Shown here piece after piece: positions 52,801 through 62,549 of a DNA stretch of 64,000 bases. Origin of the DNA: Acanthaster planci (taxonomy: Eukaryota; Echinodermata; Asteroidea; Valvatida; Acanthasteridae). Below the pieces are notes generated by a model. It ran no database searches. It worked only from the letters and a program-made list of their open reading frames with translations, and was not told the DNA's origin. Numbering within the stretch: the stretch's first letter is position 1; each line of letters opens with the position of its first letter. The position numbers and the translations under genes are program-made. The stretch spans positions 2,882,713-2,946,712 of the forward strand of contig NW_019091356.1 in the NCBI RefSeq assembly GCF_001949145.1. The letters are read 5' to 3'.

Positions 52801-53348
52801 AATTTGAATCCAGTAATAAGAAGGCAACTCTCTCCATTTTAAAGTGTGTTAATGATGCTGGGAAACTTCCAAAGATTGAAGAGAGAGAGAATTCCGTACC
52901 AGACTGTCACAGTTCACCCACTAGCTGCGCCATGAACACCCGAAAGTTTATTCCTCCATGGTTTACCCTACTTATTAAATGTGTCCCCCTATCTATTGCT
53001 ACAGTAGACCTTGGGGTCCACTCCACCTCTCTACAAGAGAGGGGCGGAGTCAGTGCACACGACAAACCTAACTTCTAAGGCATCCTTGAGTACTACTAGT
53101 AAAAAGTAGGTATGTAGTGATTGTGATGGTCGGATGCAGAATTTGTCCCAAATGATGTTTATAATATCAATAAAACTGCTCAATGCTTAGGCCCATATCC
53201 ATCTTTCCCAATCCCTACGATGTTCATTTTCAAAGTTCAAGGTCAACCTTTCTAGCGCTTCCACAGCTCCTGGAATAATGTTGTCTTCAATGTGTAATGT
53301 ACCACTCAGGTCGATTAACACTGCTCTTAGGCCAGCTCGCACAGCCAT
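49882..53348 (-). CDS. HDHD2: HAD-like hydrolase domain-containing protein 2 (6 exons, complete)
   Basis: HDHD2 belongs to the haloacid dehalogenase superfamily, in the NagD/LHPP-like group with a C2 cap; its physiological substrate is poorly defined. Exons on the minus strand: 53248-53348, 52387-52595, 51273-51345, 50684-50900, 50343-50406, 49882-49985, with closed phases. This gives 255 residues (human about 259). HAD motif I is IDLSGT with nucleophile D13; S15 stands where most phosphatases have the second Asp, as in human HDHD2. Motif II is FVTNTTKES (46-52), the motif III lysine is K175 in GKPEKAFF, and motif IV is MIGDDARDD (D200, D201, D205). [19 protein letters not shown] is nearly invariant with human. 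The last exon reads [11 protein letters not shown] and ends in KML. Intron 2 holds repeat C copy 2 and intron 3 lies next to a palindromic element. Confidence 0.95.
51421..51586. mobile_element. Near-perfect palindromic MITE, 166 bp
   Basis: The left end GGGCGATTCACAATAGTGTG pairs with the right end CACTATTGTGAATCGCCC, with one base different. Pairing continues through CCTCCAAGAGTTTGCAA / TTGCAAACTCTTGGAGG and GGCC, and then GAAATCTGTC / GACAGATTTC around a short loop. It sits in the HDHD2 intron between exons 2 and 3. No ORF and no clear target duplication. Confidence 0.9.
51782..51990. repeat. Dispersed repeat C, copy 2
   Basis: It starts GAAGTGCACCCCCAATCGGC and ends TTTTTGTTCCGCTTGGAGCG. 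It is co-linear with 10400-10607, including the middle TACTCAGAGTGCTCCGCG segment. It lies in the HDHD2 intron between exons 2 and 3. Confidence 0.75.
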
Positions 53349-53494
53349 CACACATGTTATTTGTTAATGCTTCAACAACACATGGAAGATGAGCGATCGC
53401 TTGTTCAAGTTGTTGCATATGCGCAGAGCTAGAGCTAGAGACGCGAAGCGGTCTTTTTTCTTGCTGCGCTAAACGACTCAAAGTAGTGTGATTT

Positions 53495-53508
53495 GCGCCC
53501 TCTACTGA
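53495..53508 (-). promoter_or_regulatory. CTCF-like motif upstream of HDHD2
   Basis: The minus strand reads TCAGTAGAGGGCGC. Against the CTCF consensus CCASYAGRKGGCRS only the first base differs. It is 147 bp upstream of the HDHD2 ATG. Binding is inferred from sequence alone. Confidence 0.45.
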
Positions 53509-53595
53509 ACAAAATAGGCAAGGTCGGTCGAGTCCACGCAAAGTCCAGATACCCTGCACGATATGCGGTAACATTTTTGACCACATGTTTTCTGT

Positions 53596-53842
53596 NNNNN
53601 NNNNNNNNNNNNNNNNNNNNNNNNNNNNNNNNNNNNNNNNNNNNNNNNNNNNNNNNNNNNNNNNNNNNNNNNNNNNNNNNNNNNNNNNNNNNNNNNNNNN
53701 NNNNNNNNNNNNNNNNNNNNNNNNNNNNNNNNNNNNNNNNNNNNNNNNNNNNNNNNNNNNNNNNNNNNNNNNNNNNNNNNNNNNNNNNNNNNNNNNNNNN
53801 NNNNNNNNNNNNNNNNNNNNNNNNNNNNNNNNNNNNNNNNNN
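53596..53842. other. Assembly gap (247 N)
   Basis: A run of N in the HDHD2/AEN promoter region. Reading frames that span it on either strand are artefacts. Confidence 0.99.
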
Positions 53843-54803
53843 GAAAGTCCACGTGCCGTTTGTGAAGTCAAAATCCTGACGTGCATGTAATTTATCGTAT
53901 GACTCAGATCAATTGTTAAGGGCACCAGACTGATTAGTTCGCCGGGCGTTTCGGTGTTTCGCAATCAGTAAGCAATCGGTGTAGATATCGGTAGAAACTG
54001 GTCATGCACATCAAGATTCAGTGTGTATATTTCGTGTTGGTTAGAGAGTCACGATATGAGGTAAGTATACTGTATTAACATTTCTTAAATCAATGCATCC
54101 AGATGAGAGAAGTAGAATGTATTCTGATTTGCCCAATTTTCGGACAGTATTAATTTCCGGATCTAGCCATGGCATGGGTCATACAACTTGCAAGTCATGA
54201 TGGTTCAGCCAGCATTGTCATGATTGTTCAGTTGTTGTTACTCCCAGCTATAACATTAGTCCCAACTATATTTTGGACAGTCCCAAAACTGTATTTGGAA
54301 CTGATACTATTACTAGGCCTATGCCGTGGTTATGGCGTGGTACTGTCATGACTGTCAGCCGGCGGCATACACTGTTGTCCTGTCCATGAACATTTTCATG
54401 TTTATATAACATTGTGTAACTCATGTAAATATGGGATCATTGACCATGTAAACTGAATCAGAAATTAGCATGTTGCGTGATGAATACTTTCACTGAACAT
54501 AAACTGCTTACCTATACATAAACTAACAGTGTAATAATGTTTTTGAAGTAGCGGTTAGGTTGTGAAAAAAACTTAAAAAGAAAATACAAAGGAATAGGTT
54601 TTTCAGTCATAAGTGGAGTTTTGGTACATCAGGTACATCATTTACTTTGTGCTTCATGTTCCTTTATTCAGTGATCGAGTCAAGTACTGAAGCTTTCTGT
54701 ACTTTTTTCTTCTTTCTTCCGTACCATTTTTCTTAACTCTTATCATAACTTATCGACCTAATTACATGTACTCTTTTGAAAATTTCCATTTTCAGAAACA
54801 ATC

Positions 54804-55880
54804 ATGCCATCTGCCAAAGTCAAGGGTAAAGCCGATGAGGCTGGCCACCAGGCCCTCAGTGCATCTGGAGCAGCTTGTCCAGGCAGCCAGTCACTAAGGC
54901 AGCCGAGGAAGAGGACCAGAAAGAACAAGGCAAAGAAGGCAGCCAAGAAGAAGATGCGGAACATGAAACTGCCGACGAGACTCGCCAGACTCCTGAGCTA
55001 CAAGGCCAAGAGGGCCAGTCTAGAAGTTTTGCAGGCAGAGTCTGTGCAGTCAAACCAAACGTTACAGGCAGGAAGCACAGCACTAACACACTGTGACAAA
55101 AATGTTTCACCTGTAGTTTCTAGCGACAGGGTCAAGGGTTTTTTGGAGGGATGCAAGAACGGATGTTCATCTACCTTTCATAAAGCATTAGCATGTAGCT
55201 CTTCTCATGGGGAGAATAAATCGAATGGAACTTTTCTTGGAGATATTAATAGTAGGGATGGAAGTTCGGATGGATGGAGACTGATTCCAAAGGAGAAGCT
55301 CATTGCTCTTGATTGTGAAATGGTCGGCGTGGGTCCACAGGGGAGAACTAGTGCCCTGGGGAGGTGCAGCATCGTCGATTACGACTGTAACATCTTATAC
55401 GATTCTTACATCAAGCCGGAGCTGGCAATCTTCCACTACCGGACGCCATGGAGCGGCATCCGCAAACACCACATGGTGGACGCCGTCCCCTTCCGGGAAG
55501 CTCAGCAGCAGATCGCTGGCATCCTGCAAGGGAAGATCCTGATTGGCCATGCACTGATATCTGACATCCAGGTCCTCCAGCTCGGCCACCCATGGGAGGA
55601 TACAAGGGACACCAGCATGTACAAGGGCCTGTGTGAGCTGGCCGGATTGACCATCGGCCCGGGTCAGCACCCCAGCTTGAAGAGGCTGACCAAGCAGCTC
55701 TTTGGCCACTCCATCCAGCAGGGCGAGCACTGCTCCGTTGAGGATGCCCGCGCAACAATGAACCTCTACAAACTTGTTGAGCGCCAGTGGGAGGAAGAAA
55801 GAGTGTCTGGTTTCTCCGACAAGGGTTTCCGGGTCAGCTTCATGGACGATCATTTTTGGCCGGAGGATCTAGACCAGTAA
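54804..55880 (+). CDS. AEN: AEN-like DEDDh 3'-5' exonuclease (ISG20/REXO4 family)
   Basis: This 358-residue protein is a DEDDh exonuclease of the ISG20/ISG20L2/AEN/REXO4 group; AEN acts on nucleic acid in the nucleus and nucleolus after stress. Catalytic residues are D170 and E172 (LIALDCEMVGVG), D254 (IGHALISDIQVL), and H309 with D314 (HCSVEDARATMNLYK). GRCSIVDYDCNILYDSYI and YRTPWSGIRKHHM are family signatures. The N-terminus has a Lys/Arg-rich block (residues 35-54) typical of nucleolar targeting, followed by a low-complexity linker. The C-terminal FMDDHFWPEDL resembles the end of AEN and is absent from ISG20L2, hence this name. The CDS is in one exon; an upstream untranslated exon ending at 54060 is likely spliced to 54796. 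ISG20L2 or REXO4 is the alternative orthology. Confidence 0.88.
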   Translation: MPSAKVKGKADEAGHQALSASGAACPGSQSLRQPRKRTRKNKAKKAAKKKMRNMKLPTRLARLLSYKAKRASLEVLQAESVQSNQTLQAGSTALTHCDKNVSPVVSSDRVKGFLEGCKNGCSSTFHKALACSSSHGENKSNGTFLGDINSRDGSSDGWRLIPKEKLIALDCEMVGVGPQGRTSALGRCSIVDYDCNILYDSYIKPELAIFHYRTPWSGIRKHHMVDAVPFREAQQQIAGILQGKILIGHALISDIQVLQLGHPWEDTRDTSMYKGLCELAGLTIGPGQHPSLKRLTKQLFGHSIQQGEHCSVEDARATMNLYKLVERQWEEERVSGFSDKGFRVSFMDDHFWPEDLDQ

Positions 55881-57834
55881 AATGCCTTGACGTGGCCCTG
55901 GTTTCTCCGCCAATTTCCTTACCTTCATAACTCCGTCACTATGCTCACATGAATTTGTCAATTTCTGGATAAATGAAATTCATTTTTGAACTTGTGAAAT
56001 GCAAAAATTTTAAGTTGTCGGTGAATTTTTGCTTGGCAAAAATGCATTAGAAAAATATATTTAATATGCACTTTATGATTTCCAAAATTCTAGAATTTCA
56101 GAATTGTGTTCTTCGTAAATTTATCCTTCAATCTATTTAATCCTTTCATTATATGAAACACCAAGTTGGCTTGTTGAATAATCTAAGCTACCTTCTCGTC
56201 TTCCACGGTCTCTGCAAAGTTTTGTAACCCAAAGACATGAATATTTGTGAACCAAAAATAAAGCAAAAACATGACAAATGGAATCTTTTTCTAAAGCTAT
56301 CACGGTTTATTCATTTTACAACACCACTCAACTCGGTGATCTAAATGTCTCTTTACAATGTACAGAGCAAAGGGTCCACCCTACAGTCATGTAGGTTCCT
56401 ACCCCAATCAAACCACTAAGGAAAATTGCTTTGGTCAACTTAGCATAGGCATTGGCCTGTCAGACATTATATTTAGCCAAGCACAAACCCACAAGCTGTG
56501 AAGTCTCCTACATCGTCAACAACACTGCTTGCCCCTCATCAAGCCACCGACATGCAAGTCGTCAAAGCATTTTGGGGGATGTAGCAGTTAGGCTCAGTAT
56601 GAGATTTAGTGATTTAGGAATACAATAAACCTGTACATGTATTCGTAAAGACTGTTTAGCCATCCCTATTGGAGGCCTGTCATGTGGCTGGCCGTAAACG
56701 GTTGATGAAGCACTGTCTAGCTGTGCATCACCTCGTGCAGTATGTGCCACGTGCACGCCAGTGTCCGTGTATGGAGATCAACTTCTTGTGAGAGGGACAC
56801 ACGCTGTTAAAGCAATGAAGTATGGTTACATAAAATCAAATCGTTGGAAATGTTCATTGTAAAGACAGCATCAAGAGAATGGATGCTGAAAATGCCGTTC
56901 TCCCAATCTGATCTTGAACACTGAAGACCAGCAAATGTATAATGTATTCGTTAACCCCAACGGTCCTCAATCCTCCAACTGCAAGATGATTTAAAATAAC
57001 CTAAACATAGAGCTGATCAGATCATGAACTCGTACACCTGAAAATAACTGCACATATACAAGGCCTACACAGTCGGTGAAATCCCAGATGGTACAAGTAC
57101 AAGTACATTGAAATGGACTCAGAGAATTTTTTTCTACAGGCACTGCAATCATTCCGCGCTGGATGTTTTGGAACCCTAACCACCATCCACTTGTATGTAC
57201 CCCTTTAATGTAAGTTTTCACATACCTAGGGGTGGTAAGTCAGACCCCTCCTTTCATCCAGTTTTCATTTGGGCATAAGGGGGCTACAGGTTCAACACCT
57301 CCAATTTCCCTATCATTTCTTTGGAAAACTAAAAGTTGCATCCAGCTTCGCAGTAACTGACGGAGCAATGACGTCAAGAATATCACAAAAATAATACTTG
57401 TGTGTTGAAATAACAGTGAATCCAATGATCAGTATGCACATGAAAATTTCCCCTTTTCTGTTTCAAATTCTAAGCACTTGCCTCAATCCATACCATTTGG
57501 TTACATACACTACACCGAACACTACTTAAAAAAAAACACATTACTTGCAAAACCTATGTTTTCAAATTAAAGAGTCAATAAATAATCAGAAGTGATGTGC
57601 GCCACAACTAAGCACTGAGTGTCTTTAGATCTATGTCGAGTCTGTCAAATTCTCAGAGGCAACTTAAAGCTTATGTTTTCTCAAAGCAATGGCACGGTTA
57701 TACAAGATCCATTCCCGACATGAGAATTCCAAATCACCCTCTAGATGGAAGCCCGGCTATAATACCAGCTCCCTTGGGGGTTCGAGTACAGTGCGGGGTA
57801 GGTTCCAAGATGTTATGGTGAATGCTGCATGCCA
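55881..57834. other. Intergenic: AEN 3' UTR and HYPK 3' side
   Basis: No gene was recognised here. A canonical AATAAA lies at 56257-56262, about 375 bp after the AEN stop, and could be its polyadenylation signal. A fragment of the GGAGGATT family end (TTAACCCCAACGGTCCTCAA) lies at about 56952-56990. Confidence 0.6.
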
Positions 57835-60800
57835 TCAGTTAGTGAGATGAATCAAGGACTCCACTAGATTCCCTTTATTCTCTCGCAGGCTTCTTTCCGC
57901 TTCCGTTCTACTGATTTCCAGCTCTTGAATCTGCAGTGAGGAAACAGAGTTTAGATAGGCAAAAAACCTCTTTTTTTAAATAGTCATTCCACATATTTTT
58001 TTGATTCAGGGCAATTTTTTTCCAAAATGACTCGGCATCATCTTTGGCTTCATCTTCATCTTGGGTTCAAATGCCACCACAACACTGCACATTATGGATA
58101 CACGTTGCATGACGTGACGTTCCTGTGACACAAAGTTGAACTGCATTTGGTAAAGATCAACACTTGTTTCCCACAGGTCAATGAAAAAACATGCAACTGA
58201 GCCAGGGGTGATTTCTGAGTCTTCTCTGGGCCATGTAGTGCTTGGTTCAGAAAACTGCAGTTTTGTAATTCTCCAAATGGGTATGAAACATGATCACTTA
58301 CAATCAGATCAACATCTGTCTTCTTGATGACAACTTTGGCTAATTCTCGCTCTCTGTGGAAATACAAGAGTTTGTTGTTAAGGCAGTGAAATGCAAAAGC
58401 TGACATAAACATCTTGGCCCCATTATAGAGAAAACATGGAACAGTTTTGCCATTGAAGCAGTAAAAGTGGGAAAAGTTCTTTGTTATTTCATAATTTGGC
58501 ATTTTTGGAGAGGTGTTTTCAATTTTTCAAGGATCGGGGAGGCCTCCAGACAGAACTGCCACAGACTACAATCCTCACCTTTCAATTTCTTCTGATTTCT
58601 CCTGTGATATTCTGTGGTGTATGGCTGCAAATGCCTGCAGTTAAAAACAAGAAAAGCACAGTAACTTCATTAATCATTAACCCTAACCTTCTCTAACCGC
58701 ACAGAATTGAACACCAGTAAAGTGTGTGAATTTGTGGCACTGGGTACTGTACCCCTAAACTGCTTGTGCTTTAACATGGGTTCAGGCAAACCCCCCAAAA
58801 CAGAGTCCAACAGTTTTTGTGCACAGTTTACAATATGGTGTTGGAATTTGTGTGAATGGGTGCGGTTCCCAGTAAATCACTCTGGGGAGTTAGGGTTAAA
58901 GTTTCAGGGAAAAACCCTGCACACTTTTGTGTCAACTGACCACATATTGACACATGTTGAAACTTAACAAAGACTACATGTATCAGGTCAATGGTTGACA
59001 CTTTGCCTCAGATGGACAGGTCATTTGCACATTAGTACTCTGACCACACAGCAAGAAAATGGATGCGCACAATTGCTTAATCGGCACACTCGTGCTGCAG
59101 GTGATCTCATAGTGCAATCATTTGATCTGATATGAAATGTTTGACTTTACTTCCCTTTCAGATACGACCTTTTACAACCATGAATTGGAGGGTAAAAGCG
59201 ACTGCATAATACCAGAATGTTTGACAAAGCAAACATGAACAGAACGTGCAAAGATCGAGCAAGAATAGATCAACTGAACACGCTCAACAGATACTTATAG
59301 ATAGACATGTAGAAAGTGCCAAAGGAAAGTTTTCAGCTATCCTGATTGTAAGTACTTAGGTCTACTCTGATGTCAAAAATATTTACGCCTTAATTTTTAT
59401 ACGTCCTTTCTTTACATGGTTAAATGTTGACTATGGAGGTTTGTTTACCTAATATCTAATTAAAATGGTGACATTAATTAGAAGTTTGCTGATCCAAACC
59501 ATGGATGACTGACTAGCATTGTAGTACGACTAAGTTGAAAGGTCATCACTGCCAGCAGTATGAAAACTTGACCAATCACAGCACTGCTCCTATCTTTTTA
59601 TGTTTCTCTCACCGTCAAATGAAAGCCACACTGTAATTGGTCACTGATGCAGAGATGCAACTCAACCAATAGCAGAGCGTCTTTCATTTAAGGGCAAGAG
59701 GGCAGAAAAAGGAACTACACTGTAGTTGGTCAAGCCATCATACTGCTGACAATCAGACAATGATGACATTTTATAACTTAGTGAATACAATTACCAGTCA
59801 GTCTTCCATGCACAGTGTAAGTATGCAAAGTTCATGACATTCTTGGGCAGTGTGAAGTCAGTTACATGTACTTATTCCTCATTTGAACAAGTAACCTTTT
59901 GATATTCAACAATGAATAAGTACCTTTTACATTTGGTGAGCACTCAGGATGCCCATCCCTAGAAACGATGGAGTGCACAAGGAACAAAACACAAGCTGCA
60001 GCACTTACATTTGAGGGCTTTTTTGAATCTGAAAAACACCATGGCCTGGGTTGCAGGGAGTCATCGCAGATTGAAGAAAACAATGAGATCCGCTTCAATC
60101 TTATCTTGAGGCAGGGCAGGGGGTTTGGGTATTTTAGTTTGATTTGAGAAAAGTTTGGTATGATACATTTGCTTTCCTACTCTGGTTTGCAAGCAAATAA
60201 CTCCATTGACACCACTTTAGTCAAGGTCGTTTTGACCATGGAATACTGCATTACCCTGGTTCAAATGCAAGTAGTGGGTCGATAAAATGTACAGAAGCAC
60301 TTTGAAAGTAAATTTTGACCTTGAGCGTGGGGCTTGATGCATATTCTTTCAATTGACCGAAATAGTTTCGAACAGTAGGTGTAACTGACCGTTTTGAGCT
60401 CAAATAATTATGTTGCTGTAAAAACTGCCACTGTCACCTATACTTGTCAGAGGGCTTTTTTGACCCCGAAAAACCCCATGCCCTGGGTTGCCTCTGTGTG
60501 GAAGAGAGTTCTGTGTATACATCGTGGTGTAATGGCATGTACAAAGTAAATAAGCTACATCATGTGAATGGATTGTTTTATGTGCCTTTTGCACTCCTTC
60601 ATTTCTAGGGATGTAAATCCTAAATGTCAAAGGGCTACTTATTCAAAGTTCAATATCAAACACTTACTTGTTCAACACTGAATATCGAACCTTGAACATG
60701 GACTGGAACTAACTTCGCATTGGTAAATTATTGTAAATTTGACTATTTTGATTGGACACACCAAACTTAAACTAGTAAAAGGTAAAACAAACCTTCCCAC

Positions 60801-61085
60801 ATGTATGAAATGTTAGGGCATACATATTCATGACAGCAAAGTAAGTCCATACAATCGAAAAAGCAAAAAAGTCCCATAGCGGTCTAGTACATGCCTATTT
60901 GCAATAGGTTCCCAAAATAAATGCCAACACACATTGGTAAGCCGTTGTCCACTGATTTCCTTCTCTTCCGCGTAGTCCGTAACTCTCTCAAGATCCGCCG
61001 CCCCGCTGTCGTGTTTCTTCGCTTTGGGCGCGGTGGAGTTTGACTCGACATCTTCAGGGTCGAGGTCAACTTCGTTTTGAGACAT
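57835..61085 (-). CDS. HYPK: Huntingtin-interacting protein K (4 exons, complete)
   Basis: HYPK is a small ribosome-associated chaperone-like protein that binds and regulates the NatA N-terminal acetyltransferase. Exons on the minus strand: 60933-61085, 58579-58634, 58302-58353, 57835-57930, giving 118 residues. Exon 1 contains KKHDSGAADLERVTDYAEEK, essentially identical to the human protein. Exon 3 reads RERELAKVVIKKTDVDLI. Exon 4 is the UBA-like end, with QELEISRTEAERSLRENKGN and a final IHLTN. The exon 1 donor was placed at ACCAAT/GTGTGT because that gives the same number of residues as human between KEI and the next exon. The start is the ATG at 61085 (MSQNEVDLDPED). Intron 1 is 2.3 kb. 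It is head-to-head with COX7C. Confidence 0.95.
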
Positions 61086-61396
61086 CTTACAACACGAATG
61101 TACTCCCAAAACTTTAAGAAAATCGGCAAAATTAACCAGAAAATTGACACAGCCCGTACCGAACACACACGTGAAATGAGCGGAACTAGGACTGTAGAGG
61201 GCGCTTGTCTTTGTCTTATTTTGGGCGCTTTAAACGCTTAAAGAAACGCGCTTGGGCTAATTATTTCTTATTTATTTACTTACTGGCGATGTCCAAATTG
61301 GGCGGAACGTGTTAAAGAATATACAACGGCATTGTACGTCTAGTCTGCGAGTCTCGAGAGTAGAGCTGGGGCGACTTTCTAAAATCTCTTCTAAAA
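61086..61396. promoter_or_regulatory. Bidirectional promoter of HYPK and COX7C
   Basis: The two start codons are 311 bp apart on opposite strands, so both transcription starts must lie in or very near this interval. An AGAGGGCGC motif is at 61196-61204. No TATA box is evident in either direction. Short head-to-head spacing of housekeeping genes is a common bidirectional promoter layout in animals. Confidence 0.8.
61196..61204 (+). promoter_or_regulatory. AGAGGGCGC motif (CTCF-core-like) in HYPK/COX7C promoter
   Basis: It matches AGRKGGCRS exactly. The five preceding bases (ACTGT) match the rest of the CTCF consensus at about three positions. It lies 111 bp from the HYPK ATG. Confidence 0.35.
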
Positions 61397-62549
61397 ATGG
61401 CTTTATCACGGGTATCTAATGTTGTTCGTAGGAATTTTAGCACGTCCGTGATTCGGAGGGCAGGCTACGGTGAAGGACCAGGCAGTGTAAGCCTTCTGAG
61501 TTTTTCATTTTTATTCGAAGTTTTGAAGAGTTCATGGCGTAGGCTCTGCAGCCTGCAGTGCTAGCCCAGGTACTAGGTTGGACGTTGTCTTCATTTCATT
61601 ACGACTGGCGGGCGGTCAGGGAGTCCACCTGGGCTAGTACTAGTAGCCTGCGTTGTGACAGCTGTAAAGAACAAATTTAAGTTACCGTAAACCTACCTCC
61701 ATGCCTAAACAAAATCCGTTTTAAATTTGATTGTTCGCCTACTTTGGAATATAAAAATTACAATTATATGAATGTATGTTATTCATCCTGTGAACTTCAA
61801 GTTCTACAGCCTGTAGAGTGCAACATGTGCTAGGACTGGTCAAAAGTATCAAAAACCATGGAAACAGTAAAAGAAATGACTAATTATGGATTAATGTCAA
61901 TCTCCAAAAAGTTTTGTTCTTTCAGTGTATTGTGGTCATCATGCCAATTTCATGTCTTTCTGCAAAAAAAGAGAAAAACATTGGCTTATAAATGCTAAGT
62001 TTTATGTTCGTTACATCAAGTATGCTGTGTGATTATGTATGCTGTTTGGTGAATGGTTGTTGAAAATGTTTTAAATAAAAACCGAAAAAGAAAAGAAAGT
62101 GTCTGAAGGGAAGTATTCCAAATTGGATCATTATTATTTTGTATATCATGAACATCAGGAAGTTGACTTGATCTCTGCTTTTCAAAGGCCTCTTCCCTGA
62201 GTAAGGAAGCAAGCTCCTTTTCCATGCTGAAATCCCCTAGTTGTCTTGGTTGCATCATGGCACTTGAGAATTGGGATAGTCTGATGCAGAATTCTTCCCT
62301 GTGTGCATACTCCCAAGCCTGGTTGGGCCCTCATTGAGAATAACAGTGAATATGCACAGACACTTTGATGAAGTGTTCAAAATGAGAATATTTTGGTGTA
62401 CTGAACAGGATGCAATTTTGATACCTTTACAGAATATGCCATTTGACATCAACAAGAAATGGCGCCTGCTGGGCATAATGACGGTGTTCTTTGGCTCAGG
62501 GTTCGCCGCTCCATTTATTTTGGTCCGTCACCAGCTCAAGAAGAAGTAG
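61397..62549 (+). CDS. COX7C: Cytochrome c oxidase subunit 7C (2 exons, complete)
   Basis: COX7C is a small single-pass subunit of mitochondrial complex IV in the inner membrane. Exons 61397-61486 and 62433-62549 join in phase 0 to give 68 residues (human 63). The N-terminus MALSRVSNVVRRNFSTSVIR is an Arg/Ser-rich mitochondrial presequence, and RAGYGEGPGS matches the human EEGPG junction. Exon 2 reads NMPFDINKKWRLLGI, then the membrane helix and APFILVRHQLKKK. The start is the first ATG after the head-to-head region with HYPK. The intron is 946 bp. Confidence 0.96.

Larger units (their letters stand above)
53349..54055. promoter_or_regulatory. Head-to-head promoter region of HDHD2 and AEN
   Basis: HDHD2 starts leftward at 53348. 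AEN is preceded by a putative untranslated exon ending at the donor ATGAG/GTAAGTAT (54060/54061). The region includes the second assembly gap. A GCGCCCTCT motif sits at 53495. No TATA box was identified. Confidence 0.5.

Noticed and set aside
53287-53964. Long reading frames on both strands across the second N run
   Set aside because: They are created by the gap. The real coding part is only HDHD2 exon 1 (53248-53348) in another frame.
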